From NCBI RefSeq assembly GCF_000526215.1, contig NZ_JAFQ01000004.1:8184001-8248000 (forward strand): 64,000 nucleotides of DNA, read 5' to 3'. This document shows positions 9,112 through 17,652 of the stretch, piece after piece; within the stretch, counting starts at the first letter, position 1; each line of letters starts with the position of its first letter. The DNA comes from Nocardia sp. BMG51109 (GTDB lineage: Bacteria; Actinomycetota; Actinomycetes; Mycobacteriales; Mycobacteriaceae). A model generated the notes under the pieces. That model saw only the letters and a program-made list of their open reading frames with translations. It was not told the DNA's origin and made no database searches. The position numbers and the translations under genes are program-made.

Positions 9112-10579
9112 CCACGCGCTCGATCAGCCCGAGCACCGCCGCCCTGCGGCGAAAGGACAACAGCGCCACGCCGATCGGGAAGCGCTGCCGGGCGATCGAC
9201 TGGGTGCGGGTGAATTCCAGCAGGCCCTCCGCGCCGTGGATGCGCCCGACGCCCGAGGCTCCGGTACCGCCGAAGGGCAGGGCGGAGATGGCGCCGAAGG
9301 ACAGCACCGCGTTCACCGACGTCGCGCCGACCCGTAGCCGGCGTGCGATCTCCATGCCGCGGCGCCGGGAGAAAACGGTGGAGGCGAGCCCGAATTCGGA
9401 CGCGTTCGCCAGGCGGATCGCCTCGTCGACGGAGCCGACCGCGGTGACCGTCACCGTCGGGCCGAACGTCTCCTCCGTCACCGCGCGGGAATCCTCGGGG
9501 GTATCCACCAGCAGCACCGGCTCGATATAGCGATCGCCGACCGAATCGAGGCCGCCGACCACCGCCCGTCCCCCGCGCGCGAGCGCATCGGCGACATGAT
9601 CGCGGACGATATCGATCTGCTTGGGCATCGTCATCGGGCCGTACGAGACACCCGCTTTCACTGTGCGCACACGGTTCCGGAGTTCGGTGAGGAATTCCTC
9701 GTACACGGTCCGGTCGACGTAGACCCGTTCGGTGCCCACGCAGGTCTGCCCGCTGTTGGACACGGCCGACCAGGCGATCGCGTCGGCGGCGGCAGGGATG
9801 TCCGCGTCGGCGGCGACGATCGCGGCGTCCTTCCCGCCGCATTCCAGCAGCACCGGCGTCAGGCTGTCGGCGGCCGCGGCCGCGATGCGCTTGCCGGTGG
9901 GCGTCGAACCGGTGAAGGCGATCTTGTCGACGCCCGACCGCACCAGCGCGGCGCCGGTGGCACCGAAACCGGTGACGGCGGTGAGGATTCCGCCCGGCAG
10001 CTCGGGATTCGCCCGGGCGAAGGATTCGGCGTACCACACCCCGATCGTGGTGGTGTACTCGCTCGGCTTGAACACCACCGTGTTCCCGGCCGCCAGCGCA
10101 TAGGCGACCGAGCCGTTGGGCGTATAGATCGGGTAGTTCCACGGGCCGATCACCCCGACCACGCCGAGCGGCGGATGTTCCACGACCGCTTCGTGATTGG
10201 CCATGAACAGCCCCGGCGCGACGTGCCGCGGCCGGAGCACCTTCTTCGCGTTGCGGGCCGCCCAGTCGAGATGTTCGAGCACCAGGATCAGTTCGATGGA
10301 GGCGTCGTCGCGCGGCTTCCCGTTCTCCCGCCGCATCAGGGCCAGCAGTTCCTCGGTGTGTGTCACCAGATAGCTCGCCCAGCGCAGCAGCGCCGTGCGG
10401 CGCGCGTCGAACCCCAGGTCACGCCAGTGCGCGGCGGCGGCGCGGGCCCGTTCGACCGCGGCCACCACGGCCGCCTCGTCGTCGACGGGCCATTCGGTGA
10501 TCGGCTCGCCGGTCGCCGGATTCACCGAGCGCAGCGTCTCCGTCACCGGTGTGGCAGTCTCGTCTTCCGCGGTTGTCAT
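9083..10579 (-). CDS. Aldehyde dehydrogenase family protein
   Basis: This is a full-length 498-residue NAD(P)-dependent aldehyde dehydrogenase. Visible motifs are the GPWNYP segment, the cofactor-region FTGSTPTGK, the general-base Glu in LECGGKDA (about 255) and the catalytic Cys in NSGQTCVG (about 289). It oxidises an aldehyde to the acid. It converges on the AfsR-like gene and overlaps its 3' end by 29 bp. The neighbouring terpenoid genes make oxidation of a terpenoid aldehyde possible, but nothing in the sequence fixes the substrate. It belongs to the class used for short aliphatic or aromatic aldehydes. Confidence 0.9.
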   Translation of the reverse strand: MTTAEDETATPVTETLRSVNPATGEPITEWPVDDEAAVVAAVERARAAAAHWRDLGFDARRTALLRWASYLVTHTEELLALMRRENGKPRDDASIELILVLEHLDWAARNAKKVLRPRHVAPGLFMANHEAVVEHPPLGVVGVIGPWNYPIYTPNGSVAYALAAGNTVVFKPSEYTTTIGVWYAESFARANPELPGGILTAVTGFGATGAALVRSGVDKIAFTGSTPTGKRIAAAAADSLTPVLLECGGKDAAIVAADADIPAAADAIAWSAVSNSGQTCVGTERVYVDRTVYEEFLTELRNRVRTVKAGVSYGPMTMPKQIDIVRDHVADALARGGRAVVGGLDSVGDRYIEPVLLVDTPEDSRAVTEETFGPTVTVTAVGSVDEAIRLANASEFGLASTVFSRRRGMEIARRLRVGATSVNAVLSFGAISALPFGGTGASGVGRIHGAEGLLEFTRTQSIARQRFPIGVALLSFRRRAAVLGLIERVVRLRHGRHR

Positions 10580-11231
10580 GTCGGATCAGCCTCCAGTGCG
10601 AATCGTCGAGTGCCGGACGCGCAGATTCGATGGGCATGCCCGCCCGTGAACGGTAGCGTGCCGCCAGGCCACGGTGCCGCATCTGCGATGAGTTCTGCTG
10701 TGCGGGACCGGATTTCATCGTGGCCGCCCCGCCGGGCCGGCAATCACAACCGCGCGCACCGGTAGAGTACACAGTCTCGCCGCGCATGACGATCATGTTC
10801 ACTGCCCCAGCGCTTGCCGAGGACCGCCACGTAGTTGCCGACGTCATCGTGGTGCCGACTCGAGGCTTCAAGGGACCGGGGCGCCGTGGCCGGGGACTCG
10901 AGCAGCGCGAGACAATTCCCGAGCAACAAGAGGACACGACCCGGCCGGCTTCAACGAGAACGTGGAGTGCGGCGCTCTTTCGCCACCAACCCCGGCACCG
11001 AGGTCAGTGCGCCGCCCGAGGGCTACGGCGTCAGCTTGGGGCCGGGTACCGGCCTGACCGTAAGCCCGGTTTTCGGGCCGCTACCGGCCGAAATCGGCAA
11101 AGCTTCTGAAAAATAGCTGGAGGCGTATAAGGTGCGTCCCAGGGGGTTGAAACCTCTTGACCGGCAACGGGTCCCGAGCGTTTCCGTCGATCTTGCGTAG
11201 GCACGTTCATCAGAAAAGAGCGGAGAGCAGG
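10580..11231. other. Intergenic region without a supported gene
   Basis: About 650 bp separate the ALDH start from the XRE gene. A short plus-strand frame (10835-11116) has no RBS, no recognised motif and weak coding character, so it is not called. The end of the region (11210-11231) holds GGAGAG, the RBS of the next gene. Confidence 0.5.
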
Positions 11232-12467
11232 ATGCACATGACAACCGGCGAGGTCATCCGCCGGATTCGTAAGTCGCTCGGGATGACCCAGAGTGAACTC
11301 GGGGCCGTTCTCGGTTACACCCAGCCCGCCATCTCGCAGCTGGAACACGACGGTGCCGCCGTGCACGATGTGCGGGTACTACGTCGTGTGGCCAAAGCGC
11401 TGCAGGTACCGCTTGCCATACTGGTAGTGGAGTCGAACGAGGAGGCGGATGTGAACCGTCGCAACTTCCTACGAACCGGGGCTATGGGGGCGGGAGCGGC
11501 TGTCGGTACTGGAGTGGTCGGCGGCAGTCACGGTGCGGGCAGCACGTCTGCCGTTGCCCGTTCGGACAGTGTCAAAATTGGTGCCGGCGATGTTGCCGAG
11601 ATCACGGCAAATATCACCCAGATTCACGAACTGGATCGGATCGTTGGGGGCGACCGACTGTGCCGACTGGCTGCTCATAAAGTCCGGTATGTCGAGTATT
11701 TGCTCGATTCCGGCAGCTACAACGATGACATTGGACGCCAGCTCACTAGCACCGCAGCGGAGATGATGACGGCCGCGGGTTGGGTCTGCTATGACGCTGG
11801 CCGACTGGACCAAGCCCGTCGCTACTACGCCGATGCTGCTCAAGCGGCGGCGGCCACCAATGATGGCATCGCCGTTTCGCATGCGCTGATCAACGCCTGC
11901 CTGCTCTCCTACCGGGACGGCATCCGCCCACGAGAAGGTGTCCAACTGGCCGAGGCGGCTCAGCGGGCCGCCATGAGTCACGGCGGGCCGAAGCTGAGAG
12001 CACTCGCCGCCACCCGTGAAGCTGAAGCCCAGGCGGCGGTTGGCGACAAACAAGCCATGAGAGCCGCAGTCAGCCGGGCGCATCGGGCGTACGCGTCAAG
12101 CCGGGGACACGATCCCGAATACCTTGTATCGCTACCAGAAACCACACTGAACGGGCTGATCGGCCTGGCTTTCAAGCGCCTAGGCGACCATGAGGAGGCG
12201 GCCGCCCACCTGCAAGCCGCCATTGACGGCACCACCGCTTATCCGCGACAACGCACCGGTTGGCAGCTCGGTCTTGCAGAGAACTGGATCGAAGCCGGTG
12301 ACGTCGCCGAGGGATGTGCCCTGCTGAGCACGAACTTTGAAGCGATCGGCAGCGTTGCCTCCACCAGGTCACATACCAGGCTGAACAGTATTGCCCATAC
12401 CGTGCGGCCGCATAACAAGGTGCCGGAGGTGCGAGAGTTTCTGGGGATGGTGGCAGAGCGGGGATAG
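11232..12467 (+). CDS. XRE-family HTH regulator with TPR-like C-terminal half
   Basis: The N-terminus carries a Cro/CI-type HTH (LGMTQSELGAVLGYTQPAISQLE, about residues 14-36). The C-terminal two thirds are helical, TPR-like repeats rich in Ala-Leu pairs. Between them is a hydrophobic stretch opened by RRNFLR, which looks like a twin-arginine signal although it lies about 80 residues inside the protein. ATG 11232 follows GGAGAG. Such HTH-TPR proteins are common actinobacterial regulators that may sense peptides or partner proteins. The codon use is less GC-rich at third positions than in the biosynthetic genes, consistent with an accessory island. No target is known. Confidence 0.82.
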   Translation: MHMTTGEVIRRIRKSLGMTQSELGAVLGYTQPAISQLEHDGAAVHDVRVLRRVAKALQVPLAILVVESNEEADVNRRNFLRTGAMGAGAAVGTGVVGGSHGAGSTSAVARSDSVKIGAGDVAEITANITQIHELDRIVGGDRLCRLAAHKVRYVEYLLDSGSYNDDIGRQLTSTAAEMMTAAGWVCYDAGRLDQARRYYADAAQAAAATNDGIAVSHALINACLLSYRDGIRPREGVQLAEAAQRAAMSHGGPKLRALAATREAEAQAAVGDKQAMRAAVSRAHRAYASSRGHDPEYLVSLPETTLNGLIGLAFKRLGDHEEAAAHLQAAIDGTTAYPRQRTGWQLGLAENWIEAGDVAEGCALLSTNFEAIGSVASTRSHTRLNSIAHTVRPHNKVPEVREFLGMVAERG

Positions 12468-12577
12468 CCAGGCTACGACTGCCTTTGACGCACCTCGGCA
12501 GCATCGAGCGTGGCGTTCGGCCTCATACTCGCGTGCCGGAAGTTCGCGAGTTCTTGGGGATGGTGACGAGCCGCTGA
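12468..12577 (+). pseudogene. C-terminal remnant of a second XRE-TPR paralogue
   Basis: Directly after the stop of the XRE-TPR gene, the frame ending at TGA 12575-12577 encodes VRPHTRVPEVREFLGMV. This matches the last residues of the intact protein (VRPHNKVPEVREFLGMV) with many synonymous differences. The match runs upstream for about 35 codons to the intact gene's stop. It has no start codon or HTH. It is best read as the tail left when one paralogue replaced another by recombination. Confidence 0.65.
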
Positions 12578-12622
12578 GGCGAGGAACACCCACCGCCATT
12601 TCGTTGTCGAGCGCACCCCCAC

Positions 12623-13123
12623 TCAGCATGGGCGCCTGAGGGCCAATTCGTAGACCGCGCGGCTGCGGCCGGGGCCTTTGAAGTCGGTGATGACCGAGAT
12701 GCCGTCGATCTCGTGGTCTCCCGGGACATTGACGAAACCGAGCGTGGCCCAACTGGCGTGTGCTGCTCGGTTGTCCGGCTCGGATGTCAGGTACAGCCGC
12801 TCACAGTCCCATTTCTCGGCCTGTGACCGCACGCTGCCGATGAGCGCACGGGTGATGCCGCGCCGCCGATGCCGAGGATGGGTCATGACGTCCTGGATGT
12901 ACACGTCTGCGGGGTCGTCTTGACTGCGGAAAGCGATCACCGCTCCGGTGATGGTGTTGTTGTCGCCGAATGCGACCGGGCAGGTCGAAGAGAACAGTGT
13001 GGCGTAGAGCCAGTAGTCGGACAGGCCGCGGGCGCGGATGTAGGGTTCGCCGAGTTCCATCAGCTGGTGGATTTCGTTGATGTGCTCGGTCTTCAGTGGT
13101 GTGGTGATCAATACCGTGCCCAC
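12623..13123 (-). CDS. GNAT family N-acetyltransferase
   Basis: The 166-residue protein shows the GNAT fold order: an N-terminal helix region, the strand VYIQDVMTHPRHRRRGITRALI with the acetyl-CoA pyrophosphate-binding R-x-x-G/A pattern (RRRGIT), and a C-terminal LYLTSEPDNRAAHASWATLGF segment typical of motif B. It would transfer an acetyl group to an amine of an unknown small molecule or protein. The frame is open upstream to GTG 13213, but the extra 30 residues look non-coding. GTG 13123 is chosen on length, without a clear RBS, so the start is uncertain. Confidence 0.75.
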   Translation of the reverse strand: MGTVLITTPLKTEHINEIHQLMELGEPYIRARGLSDYWLYATLFSSTCPVAFGDNNTITGAVIAFRSQDDPADVYIQDVMTHPRHRRRGITRALIGSVRSQAEKWDCERLYLTSEPDNRAAHASWATLGFVNVPGDHEIDGISVITDFKGPGRSRAVYELALRRPC

Positions 13124-13423
13124 GACGCCGCCCGAGCTGCCTGAGTCACGGCCGAATTCATCGTGTCCGTACGCCGCACAGGGATGGACGCACTCAATTC
13201 CGTGCGACGGCACGGAGCCGGACTACGGGGTGGCGGTGCTGGTTGTGTGGGTGCCGTCGGCGTGCCGGACGGTTGCTGACGGTGGGGTGTCGGTAGCGCA
13301 CATGCGGTCTGGAGTGCGGTTGGCAGTGCGTACAGGGGCGGTGCGTGTCTTCGCATAACTGGCTGGAGGCCAAGCGTCCGGGCAACTCACAGGAGAACAA
13401 CACCACGCGCCGAGCGTGGTCTG

Positions 13424-13573
13424 TTACAGCCCGTCCTCGATTCGCTGTCGGATCGCTTCCACGGTGCGGTCCTTCGGAACTCGCACGGGCCAGCAGATCG
13501 CCGCAACCAGTACCGCCAGCGGCAAGCCGATCGCGATCACGAATCCGAAAGCGCGCCAACCATCACCGCCCAC
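13424..13573 (-). CDS. Small single-pass membrane protein
   Basis: The frame encodes 49 residues with one strong hydrophobic helix (FVIAIGLPLAVLVAAICW), then a short charged tail ending RQRIEDGL. GTG 13573 has GGAGGG eight bases upstream, and the gene begins 2 bp after the stop of the upstream winged-helix gene. It is therefore probably the third gene of a micro-operon. No family is recognised. Confidence 0.55.
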   Translation of the reverse strand: MGGDGWRAFGFVIAIGLPLAVLVAAICWPVRVPKDRTVEAIRQRIEDGL

Positions 13574-13575
13574 CG

Positions 13576-13797
13576 CTACCGCCCTCCCGTGGCCGCCGCT
13601 AGCACGCCCCGGCCGGGTGCTGTGATCCACCACCGTGCCCGTATCGGACTGGCGGTGATGAGCCCACGTGATTCCAGCCGTCCTATGGCTCGGCGTACGG
13701 ACCAACTGGTGAGCTGCGCGCCCCGCTGTATCTGATGGGCGGTCAGCATTCCGCTCGGCGCAAGCACGACCAGCACCGCCGCGTCCGCCGCATTCAC
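13576..13797 (-). CDS. Small winged-helix DNA-binding protein
   Basis: The 73-residue product has a MarR/GntR-like winged helix: LTAHQIQRGAQLTSWSVRRA as helix-turn-helix, then IGRLESRGLI and a short beta wing (ARWWITAPG). GTG 13797 overlaps the stop of the preceding gene as GTGA, which implies translational coupling. It is short for a repressor and may act as a dimer or partner. It lies beside two XRE modules in the accessory regulator block. Confidence 0.6.
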   Translation of the reverse strand: MNAADAAVLVVLAPSGMLTAHQIQRGAQLTSWSVRRAIGRLESRGLITASPIRARWWITAPGRGVLAAATGGR

Positions 13798-14108
13798 GCT
13801 CGCGCCCCTTGGGGCGGGACCGTTGCCCAGCGAGCGAAACTCATTCGGGGAGAGACGGTTTCGACATCCGCAACGCACATCACCGCGTGCATTGTCATCA
13901 CGTCCAGATGGTTGGGCGCGGGCGTGATCACCGCATCGACGCCTGCCGCCCGCACCTGATCCACCAGCGGAATCAGGCTTGTTTCTGGAGGCCACACCAG
14001 TACAGAGCCCAGGCGACGGGCCAACCGCCGCACCTGCGCCGCATCCCATTCCAGCCAGGAACTCACAGCCGGATCGACCCATCCGAGCGCGGTCGGCCGG
14101 TGTCGCAT
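13794..14108 (-). CDS. Conserved-looking hypothetical protein
   Basis: The gene encodes 104 residues. ATG 14108 follows GGAGGGG at good spacing, and the stop overlaps the next gene as GTGA. The segment LVWPPETSLIPLVDQVRAAGVDAVITP suggests an alpha/beta domain, perhaps resolvase-like, with a Ser/Arg-containing tail. No catalytic motif is clear. Its position, divergent from the DUF6879-XRE trio, suggests it belongs to the same accessory module. Confidence 0.55.
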   Translation of the reverse strand: MRHRPTALGWVDPAVSSWLEWDAAQVRRLARRLGSVLVWPPETSLIPLVDQVRAAGVDAVITPAPNHLDVMTMHAVMCVADVETVSPRMSFARWATVPPQGARA

Positions 14109-14336
14109 CGCGTGCCCCTCCGTCGTGTGCCGGGGCTCCCGCCGTGCCGGGGAAGGTGCCGGATCGGGGGTGATCGGCAATGGTCTAGCGGCGGGAACCT
14201 GAAAAGCACGCTACGAGTGCGAAGTTCGCCCAGCCTAGTTTCTTGCTCCATCTTGCTTCCGATATTGACCCTGTCTCGTGTGACCAGTGACGATTGACGG
14301 CATCATGAGAGGCCGAGCAAATCAGGAGGCAGGCAC
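14109..14336. promoter_or_regulatory. Divergent promoter region of two micro-operons
   Basis: These 228 bp separate two oppositely transcribed, coupled gene sets, so promoters for both are expected here. TTGACC (14262) and TTGACG (14294) resemble -35 hexamers on the plus strand, but no convincing -10 partner is seen. The plus-strand RBS AGGAGG lies at 14324-14329. Confidence 0.3.
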
Positions 14337-14660
14337 ATGAGACTCACGCGCTTGGGCGGAGATTCCGAATCCGGGCATTCGCCAACACTCTTCGTCAGCG
14401 ACACGAATCCGCCAGCGTACATCGTGCAGGGGTGGAGCACGGACCGGCCGGACACCATCGAGATTCCGCATGGTCTGCTGTCCTACCTCCAGCCTCGAAC
14501 CTGTCTGGGTGCATTGCTGCAAGACACCGGCCGCGGGACATTCCTGCTCTCCGGTGAACTGGTCACGGATGCCGAAGCGCTGGAACGAATGGGGCTTCCG
14601 AGCCACGAGTCAGCAGTAGAGGTGCCGATCGGTCGGCAGGTGAGGCGTGACGCCGCATGA
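14337..14660 (+). CDS. Small hypothetical protein of a DUF6879-XRE module
   Basis: This 107-residue protein of unknown fold starts at ATG 14337, seven bases after AGGAGG. Its stop overlaps the next ATG as ATGA. No motif is recognised. Genes of similar size precede DUF6879 genes in many actinobacteria, which supports its reality by context rather than by sequence. Confidence 0.55.
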   Translation: MRLTRLGGDSESGHSPTLFVSDTNPPAYIVQGWSTDRPDTIEIPHGLLSYLQPRTCLGALLQDTGRGTFLLSGELVTDAEALERMGLPSHESAVEVPIGRQVRRDAA

Positions 14661-15151
14661 TCCATCGGGATACACCGGACACCTTCACCCGACTGTTCGC
14701 CGAAGCACACACCTACGCCTGGCACCTGGAGACCCAGGACGACTACGGTGCTGCCGAGGGCGCGAGCTATGACCCCTGGTCACCGCTCGTGCAAGCCACC
14801 GTGGCACGCGGGGTTCAGATTCAGCGGACCCGGATCGTCACCACACCGCACAGCGCGTATGTCGAGTGGTTGCTGTCGCGGACCGGCAACGCCGTCGCCA
14901 ACGGCGAAGACATCCGCTGGCTGCCGCGACACCTCGCCGATCCGCAAGACCAGGCGGCGGACGACTGCTGGCTGATCGATGGGCGGCTTGTCGCCTACAC
15001 CTTGTTCAGCGAGAACGGCGGACCCGCTGGGATCGCGGTCACTACCGAGGAACGGCAAGTCCAGCTCTGCCGGGATATCTATCTCCGGGCCTGGAAACAG
15101 GCGATCAGGCACGAGGACTACCTACGAACCGAGCACGCCGGGCGGCAGTGA
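14657..15151 (+). CDS. DUF6879-like protein
   Basis: The 164-residue product resembles the actinobacterial DUF6879 family: an N-terminal DTFTRLFAEAHTYAWHLE segment, a central RTRIVTTPHSAYVEWLL strand-helix, then DCWLIDGRLVAYTLF and LCRDIYLRAWKQAI. The family has no established biochemical role and usually sits beside XRE/DUF5753 regulators, as here. It overlaps both neighbours (ATGA before, GTGA after), so the three proteins are probably made in a fixed ratio and may act together. Confidence 0.6.
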   Translation: MIHRDTPDTFTRLFAEAHTYAWHLETQDDYGAAEGASYDPWSPLVQATVARGVQIQRTRIVTTPHSAYVEWLLSRTGNAVANGEDIRWLPRHLADPQDQAADDCWLIDGRLVAYTLFSENGGPAGIAVTTEERQVQLCRDIYLRAWKQAIRHEDYLRTEHAGRQ

Positions 15152-15990
15152 CAGGACCGCCCGACGACGCACGCCGCGCACTCGGTGCCAGGCTGCGGGA
15201 GCTACGACGCGACGCCGGACTCTCCGGCGTCGCATTGGCTACGGTTGCGGGCTGGCAGGGCTCCAAGGTTTCCAAGATCGAACACGGCCGACAGACACCG
15301 ACCGAGACCGATATCCACGAGTGGTGTCACTGGTGCCGCGCGGACTACGCCGTACCGGACCTGATAGCGACGCTTCGCAATCTTGCCGCCGCCTACATGG
15401 AGTGGCGGCGCGTCGTCGTCTCCAGGCACGCTCACCGCCAGCGCCAGGCGATCAGCCTGGAGTCCGGCACCCGATCGATACGCGGCTACCACCCGCGCGT
15501 CATTCCCGGACTGGTGCAGACCCGCGATTACGCCGAAGCGATCTTCCGCCGCACGGCCGCGTTCTACCGCGCCCCGGATGACGTGACGGCGGCGGTAGAC
15601 GCCCGGATAGCGCGGCAAGACGTGCTGCATCACGGCGACCACCGCATTCACTACGCGATCGAGGAACAGGCGCTCTATACGTCGATGGGTAGCGATGCCG
15701 TCATGGTCGGACAATTGCGCCATCTCCTGGCTGTGATGACGCTGCCCCGCCTGGTGGTCGCGATCCTGCCGTGTACGGCCGAGTACCACGCTCCTGCGAC
15801 CAACTTCGTGATTCATGACCGCAAGGTGGTCTTGGTCGAAACCGTAGCGGCTGAGCTGACGATCACCCGGCCGTCCGAGATCGCGCTGTATGAGAGGTCA
15901 TTCGCTCTGCTGGCGGCGCAGGCGGTTCACGGTGACGCAGCTCGAGAGCTGATCACGACCGCCCTGGAGCGCCGCAGCGGCGCATCGTGA
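15148..15990 (+). CDS. XRE-family regulator with DUF5753 ligand-type domain
   Basis: The 280-residue protein has an N-terminal HTH (LSGVALATVAGWQGSKVSKIE) followed by a DUF5753-like C-terminal domain. Landmarks of that domain are the GYHPRVIPGLVQTRDYAEAIF segment and the LRHLLAVMTLPRLVVAILP and FVIHD strands. GTG 15148 overlaps the previous stop. DUF5753 regulators are numerous in Streptomyces and Nocardia, where many pair with small DUF397 partners. Here the partner position is taken by DUF6879. The likely role is local transcription control. Confidence 0.82.
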   Translation: MTGPPDDARRALGARLRELRRDAGLSGVALATVAGWQGSKVSKIEHGRQTPTETDIHEWCHWCRADYAVPDLIATLRNLAAAYMEWRRVVVSRHAHRQRQAISLESGTRSIRGYHPRVIPGLVQTRDYAEAIFRRTAAFYRAPDDVTAAVDARIARQDVLHHGDHRIHYAIEEQALYTSMGSDAVMVGQLRHLLAVMTLPRLVVAILPCTAEYHAPATNFVIHDRKVVLVETVAAELTITRPSEIALYERSFALLAAQAVHGDAARELITTALERRSGAS

Positions 15991-16453
15991 GTGCGGGTAA
16001 GAGGGTATGGCACACCCTGTAGCGGATGGCCCCGGCACGAACGACAGGTTCACCAATCCGAGCGGCACCGGATCGGTCGCGGTTGGTTCGTCCATGGTCA
16101 ATCCCCTGCTCCCTATCGTTGTGTGGGTCGCTCCCGCCGCCGGGAGCCACGGGCAGGGTTTGGTCCGTTGCATCGAACCGGCGGCGGGAGCGGCACAAAC
16201 CCTCGCTCCTGGCCACGTCGAGAGGGGGCACACAGTGCGCCCCAATCGAGATGGCTGCGGGGTGCGCCTATCCGGGGTGGTCCGCCCTGGACGCCCGATT
16301 GCTCGCCTGGTTCACGGCATGACCGGACAACGACGGAAACCGGTTGTGAAACAGTGTGTTTCGCGTTCCCGCCGACTTGGTACCAGATCAGTACGGGAGG
16401 TCGATGCTGCCCGCGAGCGAGCGGATGCGGTGGCTCCTGACTCCACCCGACTC
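15991..16453. other. Intergenic region, no supported gene
   Basis: About 460 bp lie between the convergent XRE gene and the acyl-CoA dehydrogenase. A short plus-strand frame ending at 16322 encodes GWSALDARLLAWF near its end, which resembles a protein tail, but there is no supported start. It may be decayed coding DNA. Confidence 0.4.
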
Positions 16454-17614
16454 CTACAGCGTGCGAGAGATGATCTCCTTCATGATCTCGCTGGTGCCGC
16501 CGTAGATCTTGTTCACTCGTGCCGCGGCGTACATCCGGGCGATCGGGTATTCGGCCATGTACCCGTAGCCACCGAAGATCTGCACCGCCCGGTCGACCAC
16601 CGCCACCGCCCGATCGGCCGCCGCCAGTTTCGCGATCGAGGCGACGGCATGGTCGTGCCGCCCCTCGATGTACTCCCCGATGGCGTAGTCGACCAGCGTC
16701 TTGATCCCCAGCACCTCCGATTTCAGCTCCGCCAGTTCGAATTTCGTGTGCTGGAACTTGATCAGCGGCCTGCCGAAGGCGTGCCGCTCCTTGGCGTAGC
16801 GGATCGTCTCGAGCACCGCCGCCTCGGCCATACCCGCGCACATCGCGGCGATGATCAGGCGTTCGCGCGGCAACTGCGCCATCAGCTGGGTGAATCCGAG
16901 TCCCTCCTGCGCACCGAGGAGGTTCGAGACCGGTACCCGCATATCCGAGAAGAACAGTTCGCGGGTGTCCTGGCCGTGCTGCCCGATCTTCTCGAGTATT
17001 CTGCCGCGCTCGAATCCGGCCAGGTCGCGCGTCTCGGCAACGATCAGCGAGACGCCCGAAGCACCTTGGGACGAATCGGTTTTCGCCACGACCACCAGCA
17101 GATCGCAATGCGTCGCATTGGATATGAAGGTCTTCGAGCCGTTGACGACGTAATGGTCGCCGTCGCGCACCGCCGTGGTCCGCACCCCTTGCAGGTCCGA
17201 TCCGGCGCCCGGCTCGGTCATGGCGATGGCCAGCACCGACTCGCCGCTGATGATGCCGGGCAGCCAGGCGCGCCGGCGATCGGCGGCGGCGTAGGAGTCG
17301 ATGTAGTGCGCGGCGATCGGGGTGTGCACGATCCACCCGAACGCCGAGTCGTGAGCCAGCGGCAGCTCCTCGGCGATCACCGCGCACAGGCCGAAATCCC
17401 CGCCGGTGCCACCGAATTCCGGGGGCAGCTCCACCCCCAGCAGGCCCGCGGCGCCGGCCTTGGTCCACAACTCCCGATCGACCGCGTGCTGCCGGGCCCA
17501 GCGCTGCTGCTGCGGCGTCGACTCCTTGCGCAGGAATTCGGCGACGTGCCTGCGCAATTCACAGTGCTGGTCGGTCTCCCAGGCCGCTCGATAGTCGGGA
17601 AACAATCGTGACAT
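16454..17614 (-). CDS. Acyl-CoA dehydrogenase, long-chain (LCAD) type
   Basis: This 386-residue FAD flavoprotein would catalyse alpha,beta-dehydrogenation of an acyl-CoA. It has MTEPGAGSD and KTFISNATHCD (FAD and substrate segments), RERHAFGRPL and the C-terminal IYGGTSEIMKEII. The usual YEGT glutamate is absent. Instead LPRERLII (about residue 250) carries the alternative catalytic Glu of long-chain and isovaleryl-type dehydrogenases. It is therefore likely to be active, not degenerate. It lies downstream of an amidase and the mce operon on the same strand, which suggests breakdown of an imported lipid. A separate promoter within the 38-bp gap is unlikely. Confidence 0.9.
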   Translation of the reverse strand: MSRLFPDYRAAWETDQHCELRRHVAEFLRKESTPQQQRWARQHAVDRELWTKAGAAGLLGVELPPEFGGTGGDFGLCAVIAEELPLAHDSAFGWIVHTPIAAHYIDSYAAADRRRAWLPGIISGESVLAIAMTEPGAGSDLQGVRTTAVRDGDHYVVNGSKTFISNATHCDLLVVVAKTDSSQGASGVSLIVAETRDLAGFERGRILEKIGQHGQDTRELFFSDMRVPVSNLLGAQEGLGFTQLMAQLPRERLIIAAMCAGMAEAAVLETIRYAKERHAFGRPLIKFQHTKFELAELKSEVLGIKTLVDYAIGEYIEGRHDHAVASIAKLAAADRAVAVVDRAVQIFGGYGYMAEYPIARMYAAARVNKIYGGTSEIMKEIISRTL

Positions 17615-17652
17615 CCGGCATGCCCCTTCCGATCGGACCGCGGCGGAACGGG

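Noticed and set aside
10835..11116. 93-codon plus-strand frame before the XRE gene
   Set aside because: There is no RBS, no motif and no supportive neighbour spacing; it is probably chance.
16026..16322. Short plus-strand frame ending in GWSALDARLLAWF
   Set aside because: The tail looks protein-like but the upstream part does not, and no start is supported. It is left as possible decayed DNA.
16454..17614. Acyl-CoA dehydrogenase suspected inactive because YEGT Glu is replaced by Gly
   Set aside because: The alternative catalytic Glu of long-chain type enzymes is present in LPRERLII, so activity is expected.
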